Below are positions 1-6,510 of a DNA stretch of 11,005 bases, in pieces (position 1 is the stretch's first letter; every line of letters starts with the position of its first letter). Location of the stretch: the NCBI GenBank assembly GCA_910578885.1, contig CAJTSH010000068.1:1-11005 (forward strand). The letters are read 5' to 3'. Both the position numbers and the translations under genes were made by a program. The notes below the pieces were generated by a model that had not been told where the DNA came from, searched no databases, and worked only from the letters and a program-made list of their open reading frames with translations. This DNA is from an uncultured Lachnospiraceae bacterium. GTDB lineage: Bacteria; Bacillota; Clostridia; Lachnospirales; Lachnospiraceae.

Positions 1-52
1 TAGGTGGTGTGAGAGGTCGGCTAATCAACTAATGGTTAGCCTCCTACTCGAT
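1..52 (+). mobile_element. 3' end (domain VI) of a group II intron, partial
   Basis: The first 52 bases fold as a group II intron domain VI. GAG (11-13) pairs with CTC (47-49), AGG (14-16) with CCT (43-45), and GGCTAA (19-24) with TTAGCC (36-41) around an 11-nt loop. A46 is left bulged, exactly seven nucleotides from the end if the intron ends at T52, which is where the branch-point adenosine of this class sits. The last bases, GAT, fit the usual 3' terminal AY. The leading TAGG would follow domain V. Domain V and any reverse transcriptase gene lie left of the window and are not seen. The downstream exon starts near 53 and appears intergenic, about 117 bp before the next gene. The fold is seen; the class assignment is inference. 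Confidence 0.78.
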
Positions 53-169
53 TTTCTCTAATCGTATTTGGTATATCTTTCAACAATGTAATCATTCCTG
101 CCTCTTTTTATACATGGATATTTCTCTGTCCGCATAAAATATAGCAGACAAGAAGAAGGATGTGTTACT

Positions 170-526
170 ATGACTGATGAATATGTAGAACAGAGACGGC
201 GTTATGTGCAGGAGATACGGAACTCTTTTTCTGATATGGATACGACGAAGCAGAAAAAAGGTAGTGGATTATTTACGGGTTCAGAATGGGAACGTGAAGA
301 AGAACCAGAAATGGTAGGCAGTTCTGCAATCTGGAAGGTAAAGCTGATTCTTTCCATCATGCTGTTTGCCGCTTTCGTGCTTTGTGACCGGACCGGAACA
401 AAGCTGTTTTCTATGGAGACCAATACCATTGTGGAAAAAATCAGCCAGAATCAAAAGCTGCCCGAAAAAGTAGAGGAAACATTAAAATATGTATTTCCGC
501 AGAGGTTTCAGCAGACACTGGAATGA
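170..526 (+). CDS. Uncharacterised 118-residue single-pass membrane protein
   Basis: I do not recognise a named family. The protein has a charged cytoplasm-like N-terminal part (about residues 1-55, rich in Glu, Arg and Lys), one hydrophobic segment at about 57-72 (VKLILSIMLFAAFVLC), and a polar tail of about 45 residues that would lie outside the cell if positively charged K56/K58 stay inside. An AAGAAGGA ribosome binding site lies upstream of the ATG at a reasonable distance, which supports this start. The stop codon TGA is inside the 8-bp duplication (521-528) made by the adjacent miniature element, so the reading frame ends exactly where that element landed. The original gene probably ended at the same codon, because the right-hand copy of the duplication restores the same TGA. 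Role unknown; a small envelope-associated protein is the most that can be inferred. Confidence 0.75.
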   Translation: MTDEYVEQRRRYVQEIRNSFSDMDTTKQKKGSGLFTGSEWEREEEPEMVGSSAIWKVKLILSIMLFAAFVLCDRTGTKLFSMETNTIVEKISQNQKLPEKVEETLKYVFPQRFQQTLE

Positions 527-680
527 ATGTAACAGTTCAGCCTTCGGCCTCGCTGTTACAGAATCCGCCCCATTCCAAGTTTGCCAAGGGCAAAGGGGCG
601 GATTCTCAGGCTATTTAACTTTATTGGCTGTCAACTGCGCAGCAGGTGCGCAGTTGCAGGCTGAAATGTTACGAATGAAT
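521..680. mobile_element. IS66-like miniature inverted-repeat element with 8-bp target duplication
   Basis: The element spans 529-672 (144 bp). Its ends are GTAACAGTTCAGCC (529-542) and GGCTGAAATGTTAC (659-672), inverted repeats matching at 13 of 14 positions. It is flanked by perfect 8-bp direct repeats GAATGAAT at 521-528 and 673-680. Ends beginning GTAA together with an 8-bp duplication are the known hallmarks of the IS66 family, so this is most likely a non-autonomous derivative mobilised by an IS66-type transposase. It encodes no transposase. Inside are three hairpins: GTAACAG/CTGTTAC (529-535 and 553-559), a 12-bp perfect stem AGAATCCGCCCC/GGGGCGGATTCT (560-571 and 595-606) with a nested TTTGCC/GGCAAA stem, and a 10-bp stem CAACTGCGCA/TGCGCAGTTG (632-641 and 647-656). 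Ends and duplication are seen; the family assignment is inferred. Confidence 0.85.
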
Positions 681-702
681 TGCATATTTCAAAAGAAACA
701 TC

Positions 703-731
703 TTTTATGCATTGGGGATTTATGGTACAAT
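703..731 (+). promoter_or_regulatory. Possible extended -10 promoter for the Uma2 gene
   Basis: TACAAT at 726-731 is preceded by TG at 723-724, giving an extended -10 motif. The -35 region (703-708, TTTTAT) is poor, so activity would rest on the TG extension. It sits about 80 bp before the Uma2 start and just after the miniature element. Confidence 0.4.
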
Positions 732-810
732 CACTTAAGTGAAATATGAATTGTAAGAGGTGCGGAACTATAGCCAGTATGCACGAGTGATTGGAAGGTG
801 AATCTTTATC

Positions 811-1356
811 ATGGCATTATTACAAGAAAGAATATATTCAATTGACGATATTTACAATTTACCAGACGGGCAGAGGGCGGAATTGATTGATGGACAGTTA
901 TATATGATGGCTCCGCCTGGTACAAAGCATCAGGAAATTGTTCATTTCCTTGACAGAACAATCGGAAATTATATTCACGGTAATGGTGGCAGCTGTAAAA
1001 TATATCCATCCCCATTTGCGGTTTTTCTCAACAAGGATAGCAAAAATTATGTGGAACCTGATATATCTGTTATTTGTGATAAAAATAAAATTGATGACAA
1101 GGGCTGCAATGGTGCACCCGATTGGGTAATTGAGGTTGTGTCACCATCTAGTCGGCATATGGACTATATGACGAAATTATTTAAGTACCGTATGGCAGGT
1201 GTAAGGGAATATTGGATTGTAGATCAGAATATAAACAGAATTATGGTATATAATTTTGAAAATGATTCTTTGATGGAGCATTCTTTTTCGGATACCGTGA
1301 AAGCTGGAATTTATGAAGACTTTGAAATTGATTTTTCTGAAGTTAAGAATTGTTAA
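811..1356 (+). CDS. Uma2-family (DUF820) restriction-endonuclease-like protein
   Basis: This 181-residue protein has the Uma2/DUF820 layout, a PD-(D/E)XK nuclease fold of full family length. Visible landmarks are RAELIDGQLYMMAPP with the conserved Glu at about residue 24, EPDISVICD with Pro-Asp at 83-84, WVIEVVSPSS with Glu at 108, and a K-x-x-x-Y helix at 122-126 followed by VREYWIVD. These correspond to the metal-binding acidic residues and helix of the fold, so the active site looks intact. The cellular substrate of such proteins is generally unknown; nuclease activity is predicted from fold only. A GGAAGGTG ribosome binding site lies 10 nt before the ATG. No methyltransferase, antitoxin or transposase partner is next to it. 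It looks AT-richer than the downstream genes by eye and sits beside a mobile element, which hints at acquisition. Confidence 0.85.
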   Translation: MALLQERIYSIDDIYNLPDGQRAELIDGQLYMMAPPGTKHQEIVHFLDRTIGNYIHGNGGSCKIYPSPFAVFLNKDSKNYVEPDISVICDKNKIDDKGCNGAPDWVIEVVSPSSRHMDYMTKLFKYRMAGVREYWIVDQNINRIMVYNFENDSLMEHSFSDTVKAGIYEDFEIDFSEVKNC

Positions 1357-1451
1357 GAAATGGCTTACATGAGTTGTTTTGAACAGTTTCTTGGCAGAAA
1401 TCAAACCTATGAGCCCAAATCGGCTGTAAAACGCACAGAATCGAGGAAATT

Positions 1452-3317
1452 ATGAATCAATTAGCGCTATCGGATGAAATTTTAATGACCATTGATAAGC
1501 CGGCAAGATACATCGGAAATGAGTGGAATATGGTAAAAAAGGATTTAAAGGATGTTGATATCCGATTTATCATGTGTTTTCCCGATGTCTATGAAATCGG
1601 AATGTCCCATCTTGGCATCCAGATTCTTTATGATATGTTCAACAAACGGGAAGATGTCTACTGTGAACGTGTCTATTCGCCTTGGCCGGATTTGCATAAA
1701 ATCATGAAGGAACAAAAGATACCGCTGTTTTCTCTGGAAACCCAGCGACCGGTAAAGGATGCGGATTTTCTGGGGATTACCATACAATATGAGATGTGTT
1801 ATACGAATATTTTACAGATTTTGGATTTGTCCCAGATACCGCTTTATGCTTTGGACCGGGGAAATGAGGATACGCTGGTAATCGGCGGAGGACCTTGTAC
1901 CTATAATCCTGAGCCGTTTGCGGAATTTTTCGATTTGATTTATATTGGGGAAGGCGAGCTTTCCTATGATGAATTGTTTGATTTATATAAGAAATGCAAA
2001 GCAGACGGATGGAACCGGAAAGAATTTCTCTACGAGGCGTCCAAAATACCGGGAATCTATGTGCCTTCCCTCTACAAAGTGAGCTATAAAGAGGACGGAA
2101 CGATTGCAGCTTTTGAACCGGTTCGGGACGGCGTTCCCAAAACGGTAAAAAAGCAGGTGGTCATGGATTTATCCCATGCGGTATATCCCGCAAAGCCTCT
2201 GGTTCCGTTCATCAAGGCAACGCAGGACCGTGTGGTGCTTGAAATTCAAAGGGGATGTATCCGTGGCTGCCGGTTCTGTCAGGCGGGAATGATTTACCGC
2301 CCGAACCGTGAAAAGGATATTGAGGTTCTAAAGGAATACGCCTTTCAGATGTTAAAGAATACCGGACATGAAGAGATTTCCTTAAGCTCTTTAAGCTCTT
2401 CAGATTATACTGATTTAGAGGAATTGGTCACTTTTTTGATTGATAACTTCAAAGGGAAAGGGGTTAACATTTCACTCCCATCACTGAGGATTGACGCATT
2501 TTCACTGGATGTCATGGGAAAAGTACAGGATATCCGAAAAAGCAGCCTGACTTTTGCGCCGGAGGCTGGCTCCCAGCGGATGCGGGACGTAATCAATAAA
2601 GGATTGACGGAAGAAGTCATTTTGGAGGGGGCAGGGATGGCGTTTGAAGGCGGCTGGCAGAAGGTGAAGCTATATTTCATGCTTGGACTTCCTACCGAGA
2701 CAGAAGAGGACATGCAGGCGATTGCAGAGCTTGCGAACAAGATTGCGGTTCGTTACTATGAGATTCCAAAGGAACAGCGCAACGGCAAATGTCAGATTAC
2801 CATCAGTACATCCTTTTTTGTACCTAAACCGTTTACTCCGTTCCAATGGGCGAGAATGTATGACAAGGACAGTTATCTGGCACGGGCAAAGGTAGTAAAC
2901 GACGCCGTAAAGGCACAATTGAACCGCAAGAGCATCAAGTATAACTGGCATGAAGCTGACGTTACCGTCTTAGAAGGGATTCTGGCAAGAGGCGACAGGC
3001 GGCTTGCCCCTGCACTAATAAAAATTTATGAAAACGGCGGCATATTTGATGCATGGACGGAGTTTTTTGACAACAGCCGTTGGATAAAGGCCTTTGAGGA
3101 ATGTAAAATAGACACCGATTTCTATACCATGCGGGAACGTCCCTTGGATGAGATATTCCCTTGGGACTTTATAGATACTGGCGTTTCTAAGGAATTTCTG
3201 ATTCGGGAATGGAACAATGCCAAAGCGGGAAAGGTTACGCCCAACTGCCGGATGCAGTGTCAGGGATGCGGTGCAATGCAGTGGGAGGGAGGGGTCTGCT
3301 TTGAAAATAAGAATTAA
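1452..3317 (+). CDS. TIGR03960-family radical SAM protein with N-terminal B12-binding-like domain
   Basis: The 621-residue protein begins with a B12-binding-like region (DVYEIGMSHLGIQILYDMF at about 45-63, then LVIGGGPCTYNPEPF near 142-156). The radical SAM core follows, with its [4Fe-4S] motif CIRGCRFC giving C269, C273 and C276. A glycine-rich stretch, FMLGLPTETEEDM, falls later in the barrel. The C-terminus carries a second Cys cluster, CRMQCQGCG (C599, C603, C606) plus C616, which could bind another metal centre. This matches the TIGR03960 family, whose reaction is unknown. Family members usually lie next to, or are fused with, the radical SAM-linked protein TIGR03936, and that partner follows here with a 17-bp overlap, followed in turn by RNase E/G. 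A GAGGA site lies five bases before the ATG. RNA or ribosome modification is a guess from context, not from sequence. Confidence 0.9.
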   Translation: MNQLALSDEILMTIDKPARYIGNEWNMVKKDLKDVDIRFIMCFPDVYEIGMSHLGIQILYDMFNKREDVYCERVYSPWPDLHKIMKEQKIPLFSLETQRPVKDADFLGITIQYEMCYTNILQILDLSQIPLYALDRGNEDTLVIGGGPCTYNPEPFAEFFDLIYIGEGELSYDELFDLYKKCKADGWNRKEFLYEASKIPGIYVPSLYKVSYKEDGTIAAFEPVRDGVPKTVKKQVVMDLSHAVYPAKPLVPFIKATQDRVVLEIQRGCIRGCRFCQAGMIYRPNREKDIEVLKEYAFQMLKNTGHEEISLSSLSSSDYTDLEELVTFLIDNFKGKGVNISLPSLRIDAFSLDVMGKVQDIRKSSLTFAPEAGSQRMRDVINKGLTEEVILEGAGMAFEGGWQKVKLYFMLGLPTETEEDMQAIAELANKIAVRYYEIPKEQRNGKCQITISTSFFVPKPFTPFQWARMYDKDSYLARAKVVNDAVKAQLNRKSIKYNWHEADVTVLEGILARGDRRLAPALIKIYENGGIFDAWTEFFDNSRWIKAFEECKIDTDFYTMRERPLDEIFPWDFIDTGVSKEFLIREWNNAKAGKVTPNCRMQCQGCGAMQWEGGVCFENKN

Positions 3318-4008
3318 ATTTAAAAAATTCGGTGTGATGAAATTTATCGGGCATTTGGATATCATGCGGTATTTTCAAAAGGCAATGCGCCGCGCAGACA
3401 TTGATATTGCCTATTCCGAGGGTTTTAGTCCCCATCAGATTATGTCATTTGCAGCGCCTCTTGGCGTAGGCATAACCAGTGACGGGGAATATCTGGACAT
3501 TGAGGTGAACTCTACCAAGAGTTCCGCAGATGCCGTCCGGGCTTTGAATGAAGCTATGGTAGAAGGTGTTCAAGTTGTTTCTTATATCCGGCTGCCGGAT
3601 CAGGCAAAAACGGCAATGTCGATTGTGGCTGCTGCTGACTATCACGTATTTTACAAGGAAAACTATAAGGTTCCTCTTTCAAAGGAAGAGTTTCGCATGA
3701 AGTTAAAGGAATTTTATGAGGAGCCTGCAGAAATCCTGATTACGAAAAAAACGAAGAAAAGTGAAAAAATCATGGATTTGAAACAGTTGGTCTATGATTT
3801 TAGGATAAAAGAAGAGAACGGAAAACCTTATTTTTATATTAAGGTATGTACCGGAAGCACCGATAACGTAAAGCCTGAGCTTGTGCTGGAAGCATTTTAC
3901 CAGTCTCTGGGACTGGAATTTACGGAAAACGCGTTTCAGATTCACCGACTGGATGTATATGCTGCCGGAGACTTATCTTTAGGTGAGATGGGAGAGGAAA
4001 TTGAGTAA
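3301..4008 (+). CDS. TIGR03936-family radical SAM-linked protein (DUF2344)
   Basis: This 235-residue protein matches the radical SAM-linked family (DUF2344): start IRIKFKKFGVMKFIGHLD with GHLD at 17-20, then YSEGFSPHQ at about 38-46 and APLGVG. I place the start at TTG 3301 because a GGGAGGGAGGGG site (3283-3294) lies six bases upstream and homologues begin with this KIRIKF segment; the open frame extends further upstream without family-like sequence. The start overlaps the end of the radical SAM gene by 17 bp, which suggests translational coupling and a stable stoichiometry between the two proteins. In some bacteria the two are one polypeptide, so a shared complex is likely. The molecular role is unknown. 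Its own end overlaps the RNase E/G start by 8 bp. Confidence 0.87.
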   Translation: MKIRIKFKKFGVMKFIGHLDIMRYFQKAMRRADIDIAYSEGFSPHQIMSFAAPLGVGITSDGEYLDIEVNSTKSSADAVRALNEAMVEGVQVVSYIRLPDQAKTAMSIVAAADYHVFYKENYKVPLSKEEFRMKLKEFYEEPAEILITKKTKKSEKIMDLKQLVYDFRIKEENGKPYFYIKVCTGSTDNVKPELVLEAFYQSLGLEFTENAFQIHRLDVYAAGDLSLGEMGEEIE

Positions 4009-5221
4009 CCGCTATATAATTACTGAGCTTGAATTTAAAAATGTAAAATATCTTACGTATGCCGTGTTGGATGAAAAACAGCGCATGATGGAAGTGATTT
4101 GTGAAAGAGTCAATACAGAAAGTATTCTTGGAAATATATATATTGGGAAGGTAAAGGATGTGGTCTTGAATCTGAATGCCGCTTTCATCGAGATTGGAAA
4201 CGGTATCACCTGCTATTATTCTATGGAAGATTACAAACATCCGTTGTTCACCAAAAAGATTGGTAAGAAACCGCTTTGTATGGGAGATGAACTTGTTGTT
4301 CAGGTTACAAAAGAGGCTGTAAAAACAAAGTTTCCGGTTGTTACGACCAATTTGAATTTTACCGGCAAGTATCTTGTTCTTACTACTGAAAACACCTCCA
4401 TCAGCGTATCTTCGAAGCTGCCAAAGGATAAGAAAGCCCAGTTAAGGACATTTGGCATAGAGCTTTTAAAAGAGGAACGCGCTTCGGCCAATGGCAGCAA
4501 TTTAAATCGAGATTTCGGGATTATTTTCCGAACCAACGCCTGCGAGGCTGATACAGAGGATATTACAAAAGAGTATCAGCAGCTAAAAGAAGATTATTTC
4601 TCATTGGCTGCAACCTGTATCCACAAAACGCCATACAGCCTTTTGAAAAGAGAAAAACCCTTCTACTTAAAGGAACTGGAAGGTGTTGGGTTCGGAGTTG
4701 AAGATGAAATTATAACGGACCTTGAAACGGTTTTTGAGGAATTAAAAAGAGACAAAAAATTTTCACTGGTTCAACGTCGTTTTTATTCTGACGCGTCTTA
4801 TCCTTTGGCTAAGTTATATTCTCTGGAAGCAGGGATACATGAGGCGCTTTCCGAAAAGGTCTGGTTAAAATCCGGCGCTTATCTGGTTATTTCACCTACC
4901 GAGGCCCTAACGGTGATTGATGTGAACAGCGGAAAAAATGTCAAAGGGAAAAATTCGCAGGAAAACTTTTTGAAAATCAATAAGGAAGCTGCAATAGAAA
5001 TTGCAAGGCAACTGCGGGTTCGGAACATTTCTGGTATCTGTATCGTTGATTTTATCAATATGGACACCAAACGGGCAACAGACGAATTGATGCACACCTT
5101 CCGCATGGCGTTAAAGGAGGATCGGACGCCCACAAATTTGATTGATATCACGAAGCTGGGACTGGTGGAGGTGACGCGTAAGAAGGGAAAGCGTTCTCTT
5201 GCCGAACAATTGGAATGGTAA
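4001..5221 (+). CDS. Ribonuclease E/G family protein
   Basis: The protein is a single-strand endoribonuclease of the RNase E/G family, expected to process rRNA and turn over mRNA. An S1-type RNA-binding region spans about 37-110 (NIYIGKVKDVVLNLNAAFIEIG), followed by the RNase H-like/DNase I-like catalytic part. The two metal-binding aspartates are visible: D307 in TVIDVNSGKN and D350 in CIVDFINMD. At 406 residues it stops right after GLVEVTRKK, so the CPxCxGxG zinc-link of E. coli RNase E/G and the disordered scaffold tail are absent. I chose TTG 4001, with GGGAG six bases upstream and a family-like SNRYIITEL beginning, over GTG 3983, which has no good binding site. The TTG overlaps the previous gene by 8 bp, suggesting coupling. 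No named symbol is certain; it is closest in size to RNase G. Confidence 0.9.
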   Translation: MSNRYIITELEFKNVKYLTYAVLDEKQRMMEVICERVNTESILGNIYIGKVKDVVLNLNAAFIEIGNGITCYYSMEDYKHPLFTKKIGKKPLCMGDELVVQVTKEAVKTKFPVVTTNLNFTGKYLVLTTENTSISVSSKLPKDKKAQLRTFGIELLKEERASANGSNLNRDFGIIFRTNACEADTEDITKEYQQLKEDYFSLAATCIHKTPYSLLKREKPFYLKELEGVGFGVEDEIITDLETVFEELKRDKKFSLVQRRFYSDASYPLAKLYSLEAGIHEALSEKVWLKSGAYLVISPTEALTVIDVNSGKNVKGKNSQENFLKINKEAAIEIARQLRVRNISGICIVDFINMDTKRATDELMHTFRMALKEDRTPTNLIDITKLGLVEVTRKKGKRSLAEQLEW

Positions 5222-5303
5222 CAGGAAAGCCGTCGGCTTTGCTGGCATGTCTGTGACATGTGCTTAATAGTTACGGAATATAGCACAAAATTTTGAAAAA
5301 CAG

Positions 5304-5332
5304 TTGACGAAAGCTGGAAATCATGCTATCAT
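5304..5332 (+). promoter_or_regulatory. Sigma-A-type promoter for rplU operon
   Basis: TTGACG (5304-5309) and TATCAT (5327-5332) are separated by exactly 17 bp, each one mismatch from consensus. Transcription would start near 5339, giving a leader of about 73 nt before rplU. Confidence 0.82.
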
Positions 5333-5340
5333 ATCACAGT

Positions 5341-5411
5341 ATGCCGCACAGTGAGGTTTTAAGTCTGTAATAGCACCGTAACTGGCGAGTAATGATAATA
5401 GGAGGTGCCAT
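5341..5411 (+). promoter_or_regulatory. Ribosomal protein L21 leader (cis-regulatory RNA)
   Basis: The stretch between the promoter and rplU resembles the L21 leader of Firmicutes in its GCACAGTGAGG segment (5347-5356) and in the GGCGAGT...AATAGGAGGTGC end. GCACC (5373-5377) can pair with GGTGC (5404-5408), which contains part of the GGAGGTG ribosome binding site. Folding would hide that site, fitting feedback control of translation by an L21-operon product. The pairing is seen; the match to the Rfam family is from memory and was not computed. Confidence 0.65.
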
Positions 5412-5720
5412 ATGTACGCAGTAATAGCAACAGGTGGTAAACAGTACAAAGTATCCGAAGGCGATATCATTACCATTGAAAAGCTTGGAGTTGACGCAGG
5501 TGAGACTGTAACTTTTGATCAGGTTTTAGCTGTAAACGACGGCGCATTGAAGGTAGGGAATCCGACCGTTGAGAATGCAACCGTAACTGCTTCCGTTGTA
5601 AAAGAGGGAAGAGGAAAAAAGATTATCGTTTACAAGTATAAGAGAAAAACCGGTTATCATAAGAAAAACGGTCATAGACAGTCGTTTACTCAGGTTAAAA
5701 TCGAAAAGATTAATGGCTAA
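5412..5720 (+). CDS. rplU: 50S ribosomal protein L21
   Basis: This 102-residue protein is a full-length bacterial L21, which binds 23S rRNA in the large subunit. It starts with the family N-terminus MYAVIATGGKQYKVSEGD and ends with the signature KYKRKTGYHKKNGHRQ followed by FTQVKI, the strongly basic rRNA-contacting loop. The start ATG is set by a GGAGGTG site four bases upstream. Its own promoter and leader make it the first gene of the L21-Prp-L27 unit, the usual arrangement in Firmicutes, where L21, the protease and L27 are made together. Nothing is missing. Confidence 0.98.
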   Translation: MYAVIATGGKQYKVSEGDIITIEKLGVDAGETVTFDQVLAVNDGALKVGNPTVENATVTASVVKEGRGKKIIVYKYKRKTGYHKKNGHRQSFTQVKIEKING

Positions 5721-5736
5721 TCGATAAGGAATTGTT

Positions 5737-6066
5737 ATGATAACAATAACGATTTTAAAAAACAAGGACGAGTCATTTATGGGATTCCATTGTATCGGAC
5801 ATGCCGGATATGCGCCCGAGGGTGAAGATATTATCTGTGCAGGTGTTTCATCACTTGTCATCAATACCGTCAATTCTCTTGCATATTTTACGAAGACAAA
5901 GTTTTCTGCGGATTCTGAGGAAGAAACCGGGAAATTAGCTGTTTCATTTCAAGAGCCGGCGGATCATGACGGGGATCTTTTGATGCGTTCACTTGTTTTA
6001 GGCTTACAAGGAATACAAAATACTTATGGAAATGAGTATATTCATCTTAACTATAAGGAGGTGTAA
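5737..6066 (+). CDS. prp: Ribosomal-processing cysteine protease Prp (YsxB)
   Basis: Prp removes the short N-terminal extension of L27 in Firmicutes, a step needed for a working ribosome. The 109-residue protein has the family motif GHAGYAPEGEDIICAGVS, giving the catalytic pair H22 and C34, at the same numbers as the Staphylococcus aureus enzyme. It lies between the genes for L21 and its substrate L27, as in other Firmicutes. Its last codons (AAG GAG GTG) double as the ribosome binding site for rpmA, so the two genes are tightly linked. The start has only a weak AAGGAATTG-like site, so it may be made at a lower level than the ribosomal proteins. Confidence 0.95.
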   Translation: MITITILKNKDESFMGFHCIGHAGYAPEGEDIICAGVSSLVINTVNSLAYFTKTKFSADSEEETGKLAVSFQEPADHDGDLLMRSLVLGLQGIQNTYGNEYIHLNYKEV

Positions 6067-6069
6067 TTT

Positions 6070-6360
6070 ATGATGACTATGAACCTTCAGTTTTTCGCTC
6101 ATAAGAAGGGAGTTGGTTCTACCAAGAACGGTAGAGATTCCGAGTCCAAGAGATTAGGTGCGAAAAGAGCAGACGGACAGTTCGTAAAAGCTGGCAATAT
6201 TTTATACAGACAGCGTGGTACTAAGATTCATCCAGGCGTAAATGTAGGCATCGGCGGTGATGATACATTATTCGCTTTAACAGACGGTATCTTACGTTTT
6301 GAAAGAAAAGGAAGAGACAAAAAGCAGGCTTCTGTATATCCGGTAGCAAGCAACGAATAA
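6070..6360 (+). CDS. rpmA: 50S ribosomal protein L27 with cleavable N-terminal extension
   Basis: L27 sits near the peptidyl-transferase centre, where its N-terminal tail contacts tRNA. The 96-residue protein has the typical AHKKGVGSTKNGRDSESKRLG start of the mature form, preceded by MMTMNLQFF. This is the Firmicute-type extension with the NLQFF motif; by family knowledge Prp cuts between F9 and A10. The body carries IHPGVNVGIGGDDTLFAL. The upstream AAGGAGGTG site lies at the end of prp, six bases from the first of three nearby ATG codons (6070, 6073, 6079); 6070 has the best spacing. A terminator follows within 10 bp. Confidence 0.97.
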   Translation: MMTMNLQFFAHKKGVGSTKNGRDSESKRLGAKRADGQFVKAGNILYRQRGTKIHPGVNVGIGGDDTLFALTDGILRFERKGRDKKQASVYPVASNE

Positions 6361-6369
6361 GATGACCCG

Positions 6370-6402
6370 ATAGACCCGACAATTTCTGCCGGGTCTATTT
6401 TT
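6370..6402 (+). terminator. Intrinsic terminator of the rplU-prp-rpmA unit
   Basis: ATAGACCCG (6370-6378) pairs perfectly with CGGGTCTAT (6390-6398) around an 11-nt loop and runs into TTTTT (6398-6402). It starts 10 bp after the rpmA stop codon. Confidence 0.88.
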
Positions 6403-6458
6403 ATCATGGAACATTGCGTAGACGGAATAGTGCTGTTAGACAGTAAAATTTGCCGAAA

Positions 6459-6488
6459 TTGGCTTATTTGTTCTGTTAACGATAAACT
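6459..6488 (+). promoter_or_regulatory. Possible promoter for obgE
   Basis: TTGGCT (6459-6464) and TAAACT (6483-6488) are 18 bp apart, each four of six to consensus. A separate promoter is expected here because a terminator lies just upstream. The leader would be only about 16 nt, enough for the GAGG site before the ATG. Confidence 0.35.
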
Positions 6489-6510
6489 TTAGATGATATG
6501 AGGTAAAATT

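Noticed and set aside
489..749. 86-codon plus-strand open frame across the miniature element
   Set aside because: It starts inside the membrane protein gene in another frame and runs through the hairpins of the mobile element; it has no ribosome binding site and no protein-like pattern.
2405..2740. 111-codon minus-strand open frame opposite the radical SAM gene
   Set aside because: Antisense to conserved coding sequence, with no ribosome binding site or recognisable domain.
5226..5260. Two small hairpins after RNase E/G (AAAGCC/GGCTTT and CATGTC/GACATG) as a terminator
   Set aside because: Each has only six pairs and a 3-nt loop and neither is followed by a U-tract, so termination cannot be claimed.
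4879..5286. 135-codon minus-strand open frame opposite RNase E/G
   Set aside because: It lies antisense to the highly conserved catalytic region and shows no family features; it is a shadow frame.
6414..6442. TTGCGT/TAGACA as the obgE promoter
   Set aside because: The spacing is right, but the -10 matches only three of six bases; the pair at 6459-6488 is better.
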